DNA of 64,000 nucleotides, from the NCBI GenBank assembly GCA_018398575.1, contig JAGTXZ010000019.1, positions 248,001 through 312,000 on the forward strand, written 5' to 3'. The DNA is from Ampelomyces quisqualis. Lineage: Eukaryota > Ascomycota > Dothideomycetes > Pleosporales > Phaeosphaeriaceae. The notes below the pieces were generated by a model. It was not told where the DNA came from and ran no database searches. It saw only the letters and a program-made list of their open reading frames with translations. The translations under genes were made by a program, and so were the position numbers. Of the stretch, positions 1 through 11,538 are shown one piece after another; the first letter of the stretch is position 1, and the number at the start of each line of letters is the position of its first letter.

Positions 1-3000
1 TGTTAGCAGTCTATAGTTTAATTAAACAGTGTAGCGGGACTTTAAAGCTTTATAATTAGTTTAGCTACACAAGAGAAATCCTTAATAAATTGTTAATAGA
101 AACTAGCAAAACTAAGAAATAACTTAACGCTAGTAACTATAGTAGGTTTAGCCTAGTTTTAGAGTGCTTCTACCTTGTTAGGGTTAACTTTAGTGCCCTA
201 GTTTGTTAAAACGTAACCTAAATACTTTGTACAGGTTACATAGAATTTACTCTTCTAAATATCTACTTAGAGTCCTATAGTACGTAGGCGCTCTAGGACC
301 TTTTAAACGTGTTCCTAATGTAAGTTTATATTCTTAGAGTAGATTAGAATGTTGTTAAGATACGCAATGCAGAAATTATTAAGATAATTAATTAGTATAT
401 TATTTATGTAGCGTTAATATATAGCTAGCCTATTGCATAAGCTAAAAGAAAGAACCTTACACTTATATGTACTATAATAGGTCTAAAAGGTAGTATACTC
501 TTTAGAGTTAGGATCTATACAAATTTTGTTAAAAGCAGCCTAGATATTAAACTTAGTAAAGATCTTAGCCTTAGAGAGGCGTAATAGCAGCTTATTAATA
601 CAAGAGATTAGATAGACGTTCTTGCGCGTAAGGGCGTTAATCTTCTAGTAGTCTACACAGATGCGTATATCTCTATTTAGTTTACGTACACAAAGGATAG
701 GTAAAGCAAAAGGACTTTAGCTAGCCTTAATAAAACCCTTCTAAAGGTGTTCTTAGACGTAGGCCTTAGTAGCTTTAAGCTCCTTTTAGTTTTGCTTGTA
801 CAGGAGACTAAACGCATTTAGTAATAGTTCTTTAAAGATAATCTTGTAATTGTACAGACAATAAGAAGGTAATTAATTAGCTGCTAACTTGCTAAATACA
901 TCCTAATACTAGAAGTAATAGGCAGGTAATCTCTTATCTAATTAGCTTTAATTATCTGCGTTATCCTTAGAGGCAAGGATCCTATTAATCTTATAGAGGC
1001 TTATTGTAAAGAACTTATTCTAGGGCTTCTTTGTAATAAAGTAAAATGTATTAGCAGAAATAAGAGCAATGCAGGTAGTTAGAGAAGGTTTAGACTCTAA
1101 GCAGTTTTGCTTAGTTAGGGTATAAGGCATCTCTAAGATTTTTTAGGCTAATAGGAGCTTTAAGCATCCCTTAATACAATAAATAGAAGAAGAGGAACAG
1201 TAAAGACTGTTTTAGATACAATAGTCTTCTTTCTTCTATAGGGCGTTGCGTTGTTGCACATTAAGATAGACAGTAGCTAGCACTATAGCTTAATATAGAA
1301 CAGTAGAAATAGAGGGTAAAGAATTATATAAACAGAGGTACTTAGATAGCTAAATAAACTGTAACCTATTTGTGTCTAATTAAATCTTAAATTGTCTTAA
1401 CTATTAGAGGCTAAGTATACAATCCTAAAACTTAAGATTAAGGATAAGGAATAGATAGTTCAAAATCTTTTAGCTATTAATATTTAAGTATAGTTAAATA
1501 TATTAAGTAACTAAAGAAGTAATCTAATCCTTAAAGCTGCGTACCTAAACCTAGAAGAGGAGCTTCTAGATAGGTTGCTGCAAGGCTTTAGAAACAGATA
1601 AGACAATTTATAAATTTAAAAATAGAAAACCTTAAGCACTAGTGTTAACAAGAGTATTAAGGCGTAAGCTAAGGCCTTAGTTGTAAAGAAGCGTAAGTAT
1701 AAGAAAATAGAGACTACAAAACAAATAAAAAAGGTTAAAGTAAGATAGATTGTAACAGCTTAAGCCTAGAGAGAAGTGTCTTCTTAGGCACTTCTGTTTC
1801 TTATATAATACACCTCCTAATTAGGTTACTTTTAAGCATCTTTATACTTATCTACTTCTACAGCTTTAATCTAACGCACACAAGGCTTTATGCAGTTACT
1901 AGAGTAGTGTTTTAGCTTACTACAATTATAACAACTACTAGAAGTCTTCTATTATTCTAGCTTAAGAGTCTTTATAGAAAGACGCACTGTTATAGATTAA
2001 TAGACTAGCGCAGAATTTGTTAGAGCGCTAGTAGTAGTAGTCTAATTTAGCTCTAAATTCTATTATAGAGCTAACCTAATTAGTAACCTAGCAGCAGCTA
2101 GTGTTATACTTAGTATAAAGTTGTTCTTTTACTCTATATTGTATGTAGTAAGGTGTTCTACTATCTAATTAAATAAGTTCTTCTATTAGTGCCTAAATCC
2201 TAAGTTAAGGGCTTACAACTCTAGCATAATCTTAGTCTACAAGTAGTAAAACTACTCTAAAGAGAGTACTTGTCTCTTAACTGCAGAACTTAGAAACCTA
2301 GCTTTAAACAAGGGGAACGTTTTCTCCTTAGTTATCTGTATTTAATTAAAAGCTGCTTAGCTTTTAGCTACCTTGTTACCTGTAATAAAGTAAGACTTAA
2401 GTAGCCTAATTATTTGCTTAGCGTTCTAGAATTACTCTTAATTAGTATCTAATAAATATTATAGCTTAAGATAGCTCTTAGCTAATCCTATAGTATAGCC
2501 CTATACTAAGGCTATATGTTGTCTTTTAGTCTAATAGTAATCTAAGTTAATCTTAAGTTAATCCTAGATAGAGACCTGCTATTAGCAGAAGGTAAGATCT
2601 TTTCTATTACTAAGATTGTCTATATTAGGCGTTTTCTTAGATTGTTAAAGTTAGTAAGAGCCTTTATAGTAATATAAGTACTTAGATATAGAGCTGTTAG
2701 ATAAACAGCAGAGTGCAGAATTATTCTAAGGTAATTTAGTAGTAGGTAAGGGCTTGTCTAGTCCTATTAACAGAGTTAGTCCTTTCTTAAGAGAATTAAT
2801 TTCTGCTAAAGCCTGTTTTAAATCTTGTTGTAATTAATTAACCTCTATTTAAGTAGAGGTTAGATTTAGTGCAGCTCTAGGCTAAGAGAGTTCCTTAGTG
2901 TCTGTCTTTTTTACTTTAGCACTCTATTACTAGGTTGTTATAGTTAATATAGAGTTATCTTAGAGAAAGGCTCCTAAAGTTAGTTCTTTAGGAGGAGTTA

Positions 3001-3588
3001 TTAGCGTTGCCTCTAATACTCCTAGGTTATTAATAGTCTCTAAGTTTCTATTATAGCGCCAAACGCAACTTTTCTAAAATAATCCTAACTGTTGTGTTAA
3101 TAGGAAGATCTAAACTTAAAGGCTTTAGCTATTAGAAGATCTAAAGGATCTTAACTGTGTTTAATAGATTTAAGGTTGCAAACAGATCTAATTCAGATAG
3201 AGTTCTAGACGTTTTAACGCAATCTTTTTAAAAGTAAATTACAATATTATATAAATACTATTACTAGTAGGACAAAGTTTCTCTTGTAATGTAACAACGC
3301 AGGTAGGTACAGCTATTAGAATTAAATTAGATACGTATTAGAGGCATATAGGAGTGCGTGTTATATTAGAAATTCTAAATTAGCTATACACCTATAGGTC
3401 TTGTACAAAAGGACAAGAGAAACTTGTCTTCTATCTATGCTATAGGCTTATATTTATAGTAGGCGTAGCAGCTAAGTTAGAGCGCTGTTAAAGTGCTTTT
3501 AGTCCTAATCTACTAGCTCTCTACATAATCTGTTACTAAGCCTTTATAAGGTATTAGATGTAACATATGTTTACATGTACTTGTTACA
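1..3588 (-). mobile_element. Ty3/gypsy LTR retrotransposon, RIP-degraded and truncated by the left window edge
   Basis: Read on the minus strand, this AT-rich stretch carries recognisable gag-pol remnants. Reverse transcriptase blocks lie at about 716-530 (SPFALPILCVRK followed by an RICVDY-like block, then NALTRKNVYLIS) and at about 375-285 (a YLNNILIYSK block in the place of the family's YLDD catalytic motif). A gag-like region lies upstream with a CCHC zinc knuckle at 1933-1892 (CYNCSKLKHYSSNC). The order gag, then RT toward lower coordinates, fits Ty3/gypsy; RNase H, integrase and the 3' LTR would lie left of position 1. Numerous stops and D-to-N changes are C-to-T or G-to-A type, as expected from RIP. 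No intact frame remains, so it cannot encode working proteins. The outer limit at 3588 is a proposed LTR end and is uncertain. Confidence 0.85.
3290..3588 (-). repeat. Candidate 5' LTR of the Ty3/gypsy element
   Basis: A 299-bp segment begins with TGTAACA and ends with TGTTACA on the plus strand, the inverted terminal heptamers expected of an LTR. It lies about 500 bp or more upstream of the gag-like remnant of the minus-strand element. A second TGTAACA copy inside it (3559-3565) makes the outer boundary ambiguous. No matching partner LTR is visible because the element leaves the window on the left, so the call rests on the terminal motif and position only. Confidence 0.4.
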
Positions 3589-5154
3589 AGTAGAGGCTAC
3601 GCTCTAAAGAGTCTAGTAAAAGTCTATACTATCTAAGCCTACTAAGATAATCTATTACTAACATCTATAGACATATTAAGAGAAATAAGTAAACGCAGAT
3701 TCTAAAAGATATTATAAAAGAGATAAGAGATAAGGCGTAGAGGAAAAAGAATTGTAAGTATTAAACTATAGCAAAAGATACAGAAAACTTAGAGAAAGAA
3801 TTTTCTACTTAGAAGAAACAGAAACCTTATACTAGGTTTATGCTAGATAACACTAAGGTAAATAATAAGTTTAAGCTTAACGTTAAGTAGACGCCTAGAT
3901 AGTCTAGTATTGCATCTAGTAGACTACTTATTCTGCGCGATAGTTATAGGAAGAGAGTTAAACTAGTTAATAATATACCTATAGTAGTTGTATACGCAGA
4001 TAGTTTTAGTTATTATAGAGAAGAAAGATATAAGAATACTAGTTTAAGCAACTACGTTAAGCGTTACATCTCTAGCTCTATAGTATAGATAGGCGTTTAC
4101 TAAGTAATTACTAATTTTTTAAGAAATATAGTATAACTTATTTAATTTATATAAAACTACTAAGCTATAATTTTTTAAGTATATAAATATAAGTTAAATA
4201 CTATAGTTAAAATAAAAAAACTTAGTACTATTAGCTTCTAGTACTATTTATATAATATTTCTACTAATATTACTTTAAATTATTTAATTAAAATAGTTAG
4301 CTATTATTTAAAGTATATTTAGATTATATAATTTATAAAAATATATATATATTATATATATAAAACTCTATAAAGTATAATATAATTAATATACTTATTA
4401 TACTTAAGTACTAAAGCTATATACTTATTTATAAACTAAATAACTTTATATACATTTTGTAACTTCTAAACTGCTAGTAATAGCTACTATACTAAATATA
4501 TACTTAATATATAGTAATAATATTAATATTATACTTTTAATAACACTTTAATAATAATATTAAATATACTTTAGTACTAAACTTATATAATTATATACAA
4601 GCCAAATAACTTTATTTACTTTTTAGAATAATTAAACAACTAGTACTAATATATAACTTTATACTATTTTACTAAATAACTATAAAAAAGTATATATAAT
4701 TAGCTTACTATTAATTAAACTATATTAGGAAAATTTAAAATTAATCTAATTAGCCTAATTACTGCAACCTACTACAGCCTAATAGTAATACTATCTACTA
4801 GATAATTTACTAAAGTTACTTTACTTACTTCTAGTTACTAGTAACCTAATAGTAACCTAATAGTAAGTTACCTGTATTACTTGTGTTGCTAGTATTGCTA
4901 GTGTTGCTAATGTTACTAATTTTACTTACGTAACTGTATTGCTGTATATTTTAGATTATGTAATTGTTTTAAAAACTTAAAATATAGAGCGGAATCTCCT
5001 CTTTTAAATGCACTATTCAGAATTCTAATAGCTAGTCTAGTTATTAAGATATAGCGCGTTAAAGTCATAAACCTTTTTAAAAAAACTTTAAGTATATTCA
5101 ACACAATATTGTATACCATACTAGAGTGATACAATACAATGTATCGTAGCGGTC
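3589..5154. other. AT-rich decayed repeat sequence, nothing identifiable
   Basis: Strongly AT-rich sequence full of TpA steps and short TTACTA/TAGTAA words (for example 4780-4930). I find no readable domain on either strand; the short open frames here have no coding character. It is probably further RIP-degraded transposon sequence joining the gypsy remnant to the GC-normal island that follows. Confidence 0.6.
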
Positions 5155-5530
5155 ACTATAAATAGATAGGCTTGCCCCTTCTAGATGGTTTAGGGTCACA
5201 TGCCATCCAGGTATCTGTTTGTGCACCCCCTGTTGGATACATTCGCTTGTAACCAAAAATCCAAAGTCTGTATATTCTGTATCGTAACGTAACTGTATCC
5301 GAAACTGTATCAGAAGACCCCATGTCTACCTGGGGAAGGAGAAGAAGAAGGCTATCAACCCTTCCCTCAAGCTTCTTGTTTAAGAGAGACGTCCACAAGA
5401 AGACTCCGCCACCCGCCACGGACAAAACTGCGGAACAATTAGAGGAGGAGTATGATTGATTGTATGGCAGACATCGAGGAGGGATTTCGAGGGAGATGGC
5501 GGAGGGTCAAGGAACGCCATGGATGGCGGT
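5155..5530. other. GC-normal island inside the AT-rich block
   Basis: About 375 bp of balanced base composition sit abruptly between two AT-rich tracts. The island starts with a TATAAATA-like element (5157-5164), contains CA- and CG-rich words that RIP should have removed, and includes a purine-rich run near 5334-5350. An 89-codon open frame covers much of it on the minus strand and a short frame starting MADIEEG lies on the plus strand (5466 onward), but neither resembles a family I know. It could be a solo LTR or a fragment of a young transposon, or ordinary sequence spared by RIP. Confidence 0.5.
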
Positions 5531-5532
5531 TT

Positions 5533-5700
5533 ACTAAGTAATTACTTAGTAAATTACTATTTACTATATAGTGATACTACAATAGGCTTAGTGGATAGTA
5601 ATTACTATATAGTAATTACTATATAGTAACTTACTAGTAGTAAATTACTATATAGTAAATAGTAAATTACTAAGTAATTACTATTAGTAACTTATACACG
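5533..5700. repeat. Array of TAGTAA/TTACTA palindromic repeats, left end of the hAT-containing block
   Basis: Repeated copies of TAGTAATTACTATATAGTAA-like words and their reverse complements begin exactly where GC-normal sequence stops. A closely similar array lies at 11185-11352 in inverted sense; both contain TTACTAAGTAATTACT. They could be subterminal repeats of one large element or simple AT-rich low-complexity sequence. Confidence 0.6.
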
Positions 5701-5987
5701 TATAGAGTATCTTTTAAAGAGTAAGAAGATAAATATTATATAGTAAAAGCTATAATATAAAAGTGTATATACTATATATAGATAGTCTATAGTTAACAGT
5801 ATATACTTTTTAGAATACTATAATTATTAGTACTATAAAAATAATTTACAGTAGTAAATAAGTACCTAACTAGGGTAATTAGTTTCTCTTTAATAGCTTA
5901 GGCAATATTAGTGCTAGAAAGATTTTTAGTAGGCTATTCTATAGCTCTACATTAGGGCTACGCACAGACGCAAAAATTACCTAAAAC

Positions 5988-6090
5988 GGACTAGTATTTG
6001 CTAAGATAACGCTAAAATAACAAGTGGGTACCCTAACCTAACAGTTAACCCAATTAGTGGGTTGCCCTATAACTTCGTTAATACTAGTCC
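5988..6090. repeat. MITE-like inverted repeat pair
   Basis: GGACTAGTATT at 5988-5998 is matched by its exact reverse complement AATACTAGTCC at 6080-6090. Between them lie two imperfect direct copies of an AGTGGGTNNCCCTA word (about 6013 and 6055). Total length is about 103 bp, compatible with a miniature non-autonomous DNA transposon or with the transposon ends of a decayed element. No second copy is visible in this window. Confidence 0.35.
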
Positions 6091-6784
6091 AAATTAGGAA
6101 ATTTTTAAACAGTTATAAGGCGGCTATTCAGATCTATAAAATTGTAATAGAAAACTAAGCCTTAAATCTACTAGATTTAAAAGTAGAGACAACCTATTTA
6201 CTAGCCTAAGAAATATAGATATTAGAGATAGATTATTAAAGTACTTTTCTTTTTATATCTTATAACTCTAAAGCTTTTTAATACTCTTTTTCTACTATAT
6301 TTATTAGGTTATACAAGAAATATATATATAATTAAATAGTTATATATAGCTAAAGTTAAACTATACCTAGCTTATATATTAAGATTAGTTTTCTTCTAAA
6401 TCTATACTTAGGTTATCTTATAACTATACTAATACTAGTCTAAGTTAAGTAACTTCTAAGTTACTAGAAAGAAAAAATCTAGGTATATAATCCTATATTA
6501 TAAAGCTAAGCTATATCTATACTAAATATTAAAGTAGAAGTAACTTATTTACTACTCTAATAAAAATATATATAAGACACGTCTATATTTTTTTAAATAC
6601 CTTATATAGTAGATAGTTAAACTTTATATTTACTTATTACTTAAATAATAGTATAGAATATAGTTACTAAATTTAGAATAATACTTATAATGTATAGAAA
6701 TACCTATAGCTTAATATTATTACTCTAATATATTTCTATATACAGAAAATATCTAGTAAAAGTATATAGATATTACTATTTACT

Positions 6785-7529
6785 CGCGCTTAAGTTTAGA
6801 ACTAATATAATCTAAAGGTACTAGATTAAGATCTAGATAGTCTTGATATAGATCTAGACCTCTAAGATCTTTAAAAACTTCTAGTTCTTCTTTAGAATAG
6901 AAGATAGTATTATAGAAGTTAAGATTATTAATATAATATAAATCTATAGTTATAAAGTAAGCCTTAGTCTCTAGAAAGCAAGACTCTTCTATAATAGAAG
7001 CTTTAATCTTATCTATCTCTTGAGGAGTATATAAGAGTTTAGAATAAAAGCTTCTAATTAGATCTATTATTAATTAGTAAATACTTAGAATTAGAATAAG
7101 AACTACTTACTATAGTCTTTAAAAATAATACTAGTCTTAATAAGATAAAGATTAATCTCTTGTAACGTTTTGTATAGATTAGAATCTAGACTAGTATCTT
7201 CTAAAATAAAAAGATACTCTAGATCTATTTTAGCTTTATGTAAGAGATCTAAAGAACGTTAGTAAAGTAGATAAATAAAGTAATAATCTAAGAAGAAACT
7301 TACTTAAAGTAGAGCGATATCTAGTACTATTATAGTACGCAAGCCTTTTTAGATAATAGACTATTCTTAGTGTATTTAAATAGTCTATAATAGTAGAAGA
7401 GTCTTGCAAATTAAGTCTATTATAGTTATTAATTATAGCTCTAAGAGTAGAGTCTAAGCGAGTAGACTTAACTATAGAGCTATTATTAATATTAGAAGAG
7501 ATAAAGTAGGCTTTAGTAAGCGTAGGCAT
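6785..7529 (-). pseudogene. Unidentified degenerate coding remnant
   Basis: On the minus strand an open stretch starts with ATG at 7529 (MPTLTKAYFISS...) immediately after the left arm of the long palindrome. It runs about 98 codons to a stop near 7236, and further open segments continue on this strand to about 6785 (including an EIDKIKASIIEESCFLETKA segment). Composition is heavily biased to codons for Ile, Leu, Asn, Ser and Tyr, as in the RIP-mutated hAT gene to the right. I do not recognise the family and see no transposase catalytic motif. It is probably a decayed transposon gene sharing its upstream region with the hAT element through the palindrome. Confidence 0.3.
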
Positions 7530-7540
7530 CTTTAAAAGAT

Positions 7541-8037
7541 AATAGAAGAGAGGAGGTAGTAGTAGTAGTAGGCTTAGAAGAAGTCTTTGAGTTGTCTTGT
7601 TTAAACTCTTAGAGAGAGAAAGCAAGTACTTAAATACTTAGCTTTTAGTTCTAGAGCCTTCTATTATATTAGTAATATAGAATATACTAGAATCTTAATT
7701 TGTAAGCATTAGTAATAGAAACGTCTTAGATCTGCTTAGAAATCTAGTATTAGTAATAAAGACTAGTCTAGAAGCTTCTAGCTATTTCTAGTTACTTCTA
7801 CTAGAAGCTTCTAGACTAGTCTTTATTACTAATACTAGATTTCTAAGCAGATCTAAGACGTTTCTATTACTAATGCTTACAAATTAAGATTCTAGTATAT
7901 TCTATATTACTAATATAATAGAAGGCTCTAGAACTAAAAGCTAAGTATTTAAGTACTTACTTTCTCTCTCTAAGAGTTTGAACAAGACAACTCAAAGACT
8001 TCTTCTAAGTCTACTACTACTACCTTCTCTCTTCTAT
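7541..8037. repeat. Long near-perfect inverted repeat (palindrome) with 19-nt spacer
   Basis: The left arm (about 7541-7781) and right arm (7801-about 8037) are reverse complements over roughly 240 bp, separated by only 19 nt (7782-7800). The differences I find are one 3-nt change in a CTA triplet run and a handful of transitions of C/T or G/A type. Homology stops at both outer ends: beyond the left arm a minus-strand reading frame begins, beyond the right arm lies the leader of the plus-strand hAT transposase. The arrangement is head-to-head, so each arm sits upstream of one coding remnant. Confidence 0.9.
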
Positions 8038-8206
8038 ATCTTTATACTATATACTCTATATTCTAGAATATTCTAGCTTAAAAATCTACTATTACTAAGT
8101 AGAAACTACTAGAAGCTTCTAGAAAAATAATCTTAAGAAAAGTTTAAGATTTACAATAGATATATCTTCTTATTTATTAAGTCTATATTAAAAGGTTTAA
8201 TACAAT

Positions 8207-10432
8207 ATGCCTAGACCTAAAAAAGTTTCTATTTTAGATTAAAGCTTTATTTTACCTCCTTTAGAAGCTAGCCATTTTATTTTTAAAGATAATCTATTTA
8301 CTAGAGAACTTCTTCTACTAAATAGTAGTAATAATAATAAAGATAGAATTAAAGTAAACTGTACAAATTGTAGTTATAATACTAAAGTTAAATAGCCTAT
8401 TAACTATACTAATTTAATTATGCATTATAATAATAAGCATAAGAATTTAAATAGAGGGATAGTAGATATAGAAGAAAATAACTTAAGTATAGAAGATAGC
8501 TTTTCTTCTAATATTTCTAGCTCTACTTCTAGTAGAATAGCTAGAAAGAGGCCTATTAGTAACTACTTTGTTAAAGAAGAATATAGAGCTTTGCTTCTAA
8601 AGTTTATAGTAAATAATAACTTACCTTTTAGTTTAGTAGAAAGTACTAGCTTTAATAATTATATTAAGTATTTAAAAGAAGATATTCCTACTTTTAGTAG
8701 ACAAACAATTAAAGAAGACTTAGATAAACTATATAATAGAGAATTAAATAAAGTTAAAGATAGATTAAGTAAAAATACAAGTCGATTTTCTATTACTATA
8801 GATGAGTAGAACTCAGGTAATAATATAGACTTTTTAGCAGTAACATTACACTATATTAATAGTAACTTTAAGCTAGAAAGTCTTCTTATAGGCTTTGAGT
8901 CTTTAGAAGAATATACTAGCTATACAGGAGTTATTTTATACAAACAAGTAAATAAGATACTACAAGAATTTAATATTAAAAGAAAGGTTATAGCAATTAC
9001 TAGAGATAATGCCTCTCCTATTAATAGTCTAGTAAAAGAGTTACAAGATAATTATAAAGTAAATCTAAATATTAATATAGAAGATAATAGATGTGTAGCA
9101 CATATTCTAAATCTAATAAGTAATCAATTTCTTATGTTTATATTCTTTATTCCTAATAGTAGTAAAGGCTTTAATACTACTATTAATAGTCTAAAGCAAG
9201 ATCAAAACTATCTTATTCTCTATACAAAATACAAAGATCTCTCTAATACTATTAGAAATCTAATTACTGCTATTAAGTATAATCATACATTAAAAAATAC
9301 TTTTAAGAAGCTAGTAAAAAAGAACAAGCAACTAAACTATAATAATATAGGTAAAGAAAAGCTAGTTAAAGATAATATAACTAGATGGTTATCTACTTAT
9401 AATATGCTTGATAGATTTATCTATTTTAAAGAAGAAATAAACGAGTTATTATCTCTTATAAGAGAAATGCCTACTAGTAGAAAGAAACAATTAAATATAG
9501 ATAAGTTTAATATATTAGAAGAAGAGTAGAACTATATTATATATATTAGAGATTTATTAGAGCTATTTAGAAAGCCTACAATAAGATTTCAAGCTTCTAG
9601 CTACTCTACTATCTCTTTAGTAATACCATATATTTTTAGGCTACTAAGAAAGCTAGAATCTCTTTATTTTAATAGAGACAATAATATTAATTTTAATATA
9701 TTTATTAAAACAGCTATTAAAGCTTCTTTAGATAAGCTTTTAGAGTACTATCCTTTAAATAATACTAGAAGCTTAGATTCTAAGCTAAAAACTCTTGCTA
9801 TAGCTACTGCTTTAGATCCGCACTTTAAACTTCAACTTTTTAGCAATTTATTTCCTAATAACTTTACTATAGAAAGTAGAGTTAAAGAACTACTTCTAGA
9901 ACTATATTATAAATATAAAGAAGAGTATAATACTACTACTAGTAAAGATAAAACTATAGATACTATAGATAGTATAAATAATATAGACTATAGTAGTGAT
10001 AACGAATTTTATAGAGAAGATAATATTAATATAAATAGAGAAGAGATTTATATATACTTAGGAGAAGATACTATTTCTAAAGAAACTTCTATAGAAAACT
10101 ATTATAACGTACATAAGCAAGATATGCCTATTATTTATAATATAGCAAGAGACTATCTTGCTATTCTTTCTACTTCTAGTCCTAGCGAGTCTACTTTTAG
10201 TATAGCAGGTAATATAGTTACTAAGCCTAGAAATAGACTTATATCTACTACTATTAAACAGCTTATAATATTAAAGTCTTAGAATATTATAGAAAGAGAA
10301 GAAACTAAAGATAATAATCAAAAGAAAAATAGTTTAATTAAGTAAGTAAAAGATATAGATATAGAAAGTACTACTTCTATAGACTCTAGTACAAATAGTA
10401 GCTCTACTAGCACTATAATAGAGCTAATATAA
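8207..10432 (+). pseudogene. hAT-family DNA transposase, RIP-mutated
   Basis: A single reading frame runs about 741 codons from ATG 8207 to TAA 10430-10432, interrupted by stops at 8240, 8393, 8807, 9527, 10280 and 10343. Between the stops the protein reads as a hAT transposase. It has an N-terminal BED-type zinc finger (CTNC ... HYNNKH, codons about 48-75), an RNase H-like core with SITIDE followed by a stop where the family has Trp, the AITRDNAS segment with the second acidic residue, RCVAHILNL, and a C-terminal hATC dimerisation region (DYLAILSTSSPSESTFS, then GNIVTKPRNRL). The stops are TAG in Trp positions or TAA in likely Gln positions, the changes RIP produces. No frameshift is evident. 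The protein cannot be made intact unless the stops are read through. Confidence 0.9.
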
Positions 10433-11184
10433 TAAAGTAAATCTAAAAGAATTTATATAAAATAGTTATAATTTAAAGTTAATACAATAAAGTTAATATA
10501 TTAGTAAGTATTAGAGAGTCTTACTACTTAGTTAGAGCTATATTATATATATTAATAAAGAGAATATTAAAAGCTTTACCTTTAAAAAGTCTTAGAAAAT
10601 AGTAAGGTTATATATTATAACTACTCTAGTATCTTAGTAATTAATTTCTCTTCTAGAGGTATTATATTTAGACTAATGTTATTTAGACTAATGTTATATA
10701 AATAAATATTAACTATAAAATATTTAATCTTATATTACTACTACTTTGTATAGTTTATCTTTTAGCTATCTAATACTTTTACACTTATATATATATTACT
10801 TTCTAGTTATAAGTACTAATAGAATAAAAAAGTTTACTTCTTTCTCTTAGTTAATAGATATATAGTTCTCAAATAATATAGTCTATTTCTTTTAGCTTTA
10901 CTTTATCTAATACTTAATATTCTAAAAAAATTAAAGTTATACTAATAAATTAAGTATTATCTAGGTCTATAGCTTAATATACATACTTTAATTATAGTAT
11001 TACTATTTATATTGTTATTTTAGAGTTTTAATTATTATATATACTAAGTAATATATACTATACTTACGTAGTTTTATTTAGTTTTAACTCTAGTATATAT
11101 AGCTTAAAGTATATAACTATAGTAGTATTAATATAGTAATATACTTATTTTCTACTATACTTTTAGGATTTTAAATAAAAAATA
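10433..11184. other. AT-rich tract downstream of the hAT gene
   Basis: No readable frame or motif is seen. The sequence is TpA-rich like the neighbouring transposon and contains a short direct duplication of TTTAGACTAATGTTAT at about 10668-10695. It is probably the 3' non-coding part of the hAT element or further decayed repeats. Confidence 0.5.
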
Positions 11185-11352
11185 TAATATTTAAAAGTTA
11201 CTATATAGTAAATAGTAAATTACTATTTTTACTATTATAGTAAATTACTATTAGTAAATTACTATAAATAGTTCTTTACTATTATAGTAACTTACTACGT
11301 TTTTAGGCATAGTAATTACTATATAGTAATTACTTAGTAATTACTATTTTAC
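11185..11352. repeat. Array of TAGTAA/TTACTA palindromic repeats, right end of the AT-rich block
   Basis: Tandem and inverted TAGTAATTACTATATAGTAA-like words, closely resembling the array at 5533-5700 when reverse complemented. The array stops at about 11352, where base composition switches abruptly to GC-normal sequence leading into the first gene. Confidence 0.6.
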
Positions 11353-11538
11353 TATTATCTGCATCCATGAGGAACGCGTTGCCGGCTGAGCCACCCGGCC
11401 ACCCCACACCCACCACCTAAGTAAGCTACGCCACCGACGCGGCTTACTTGGTGCTGCATACGCAACTCTCTGCGCTCTTGTTGCGCAACATCATTCTTCC
11501 CCAACTCCCTCGTCGCCGCCTCCACACCCGCCGACAAG

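Noticed and set aside
4922..5134. 70-codon minus-strand frame in AT-rich DNA
   Set aside because: Composition matches the surrounding decayed repeats and it has no recognisable motif.
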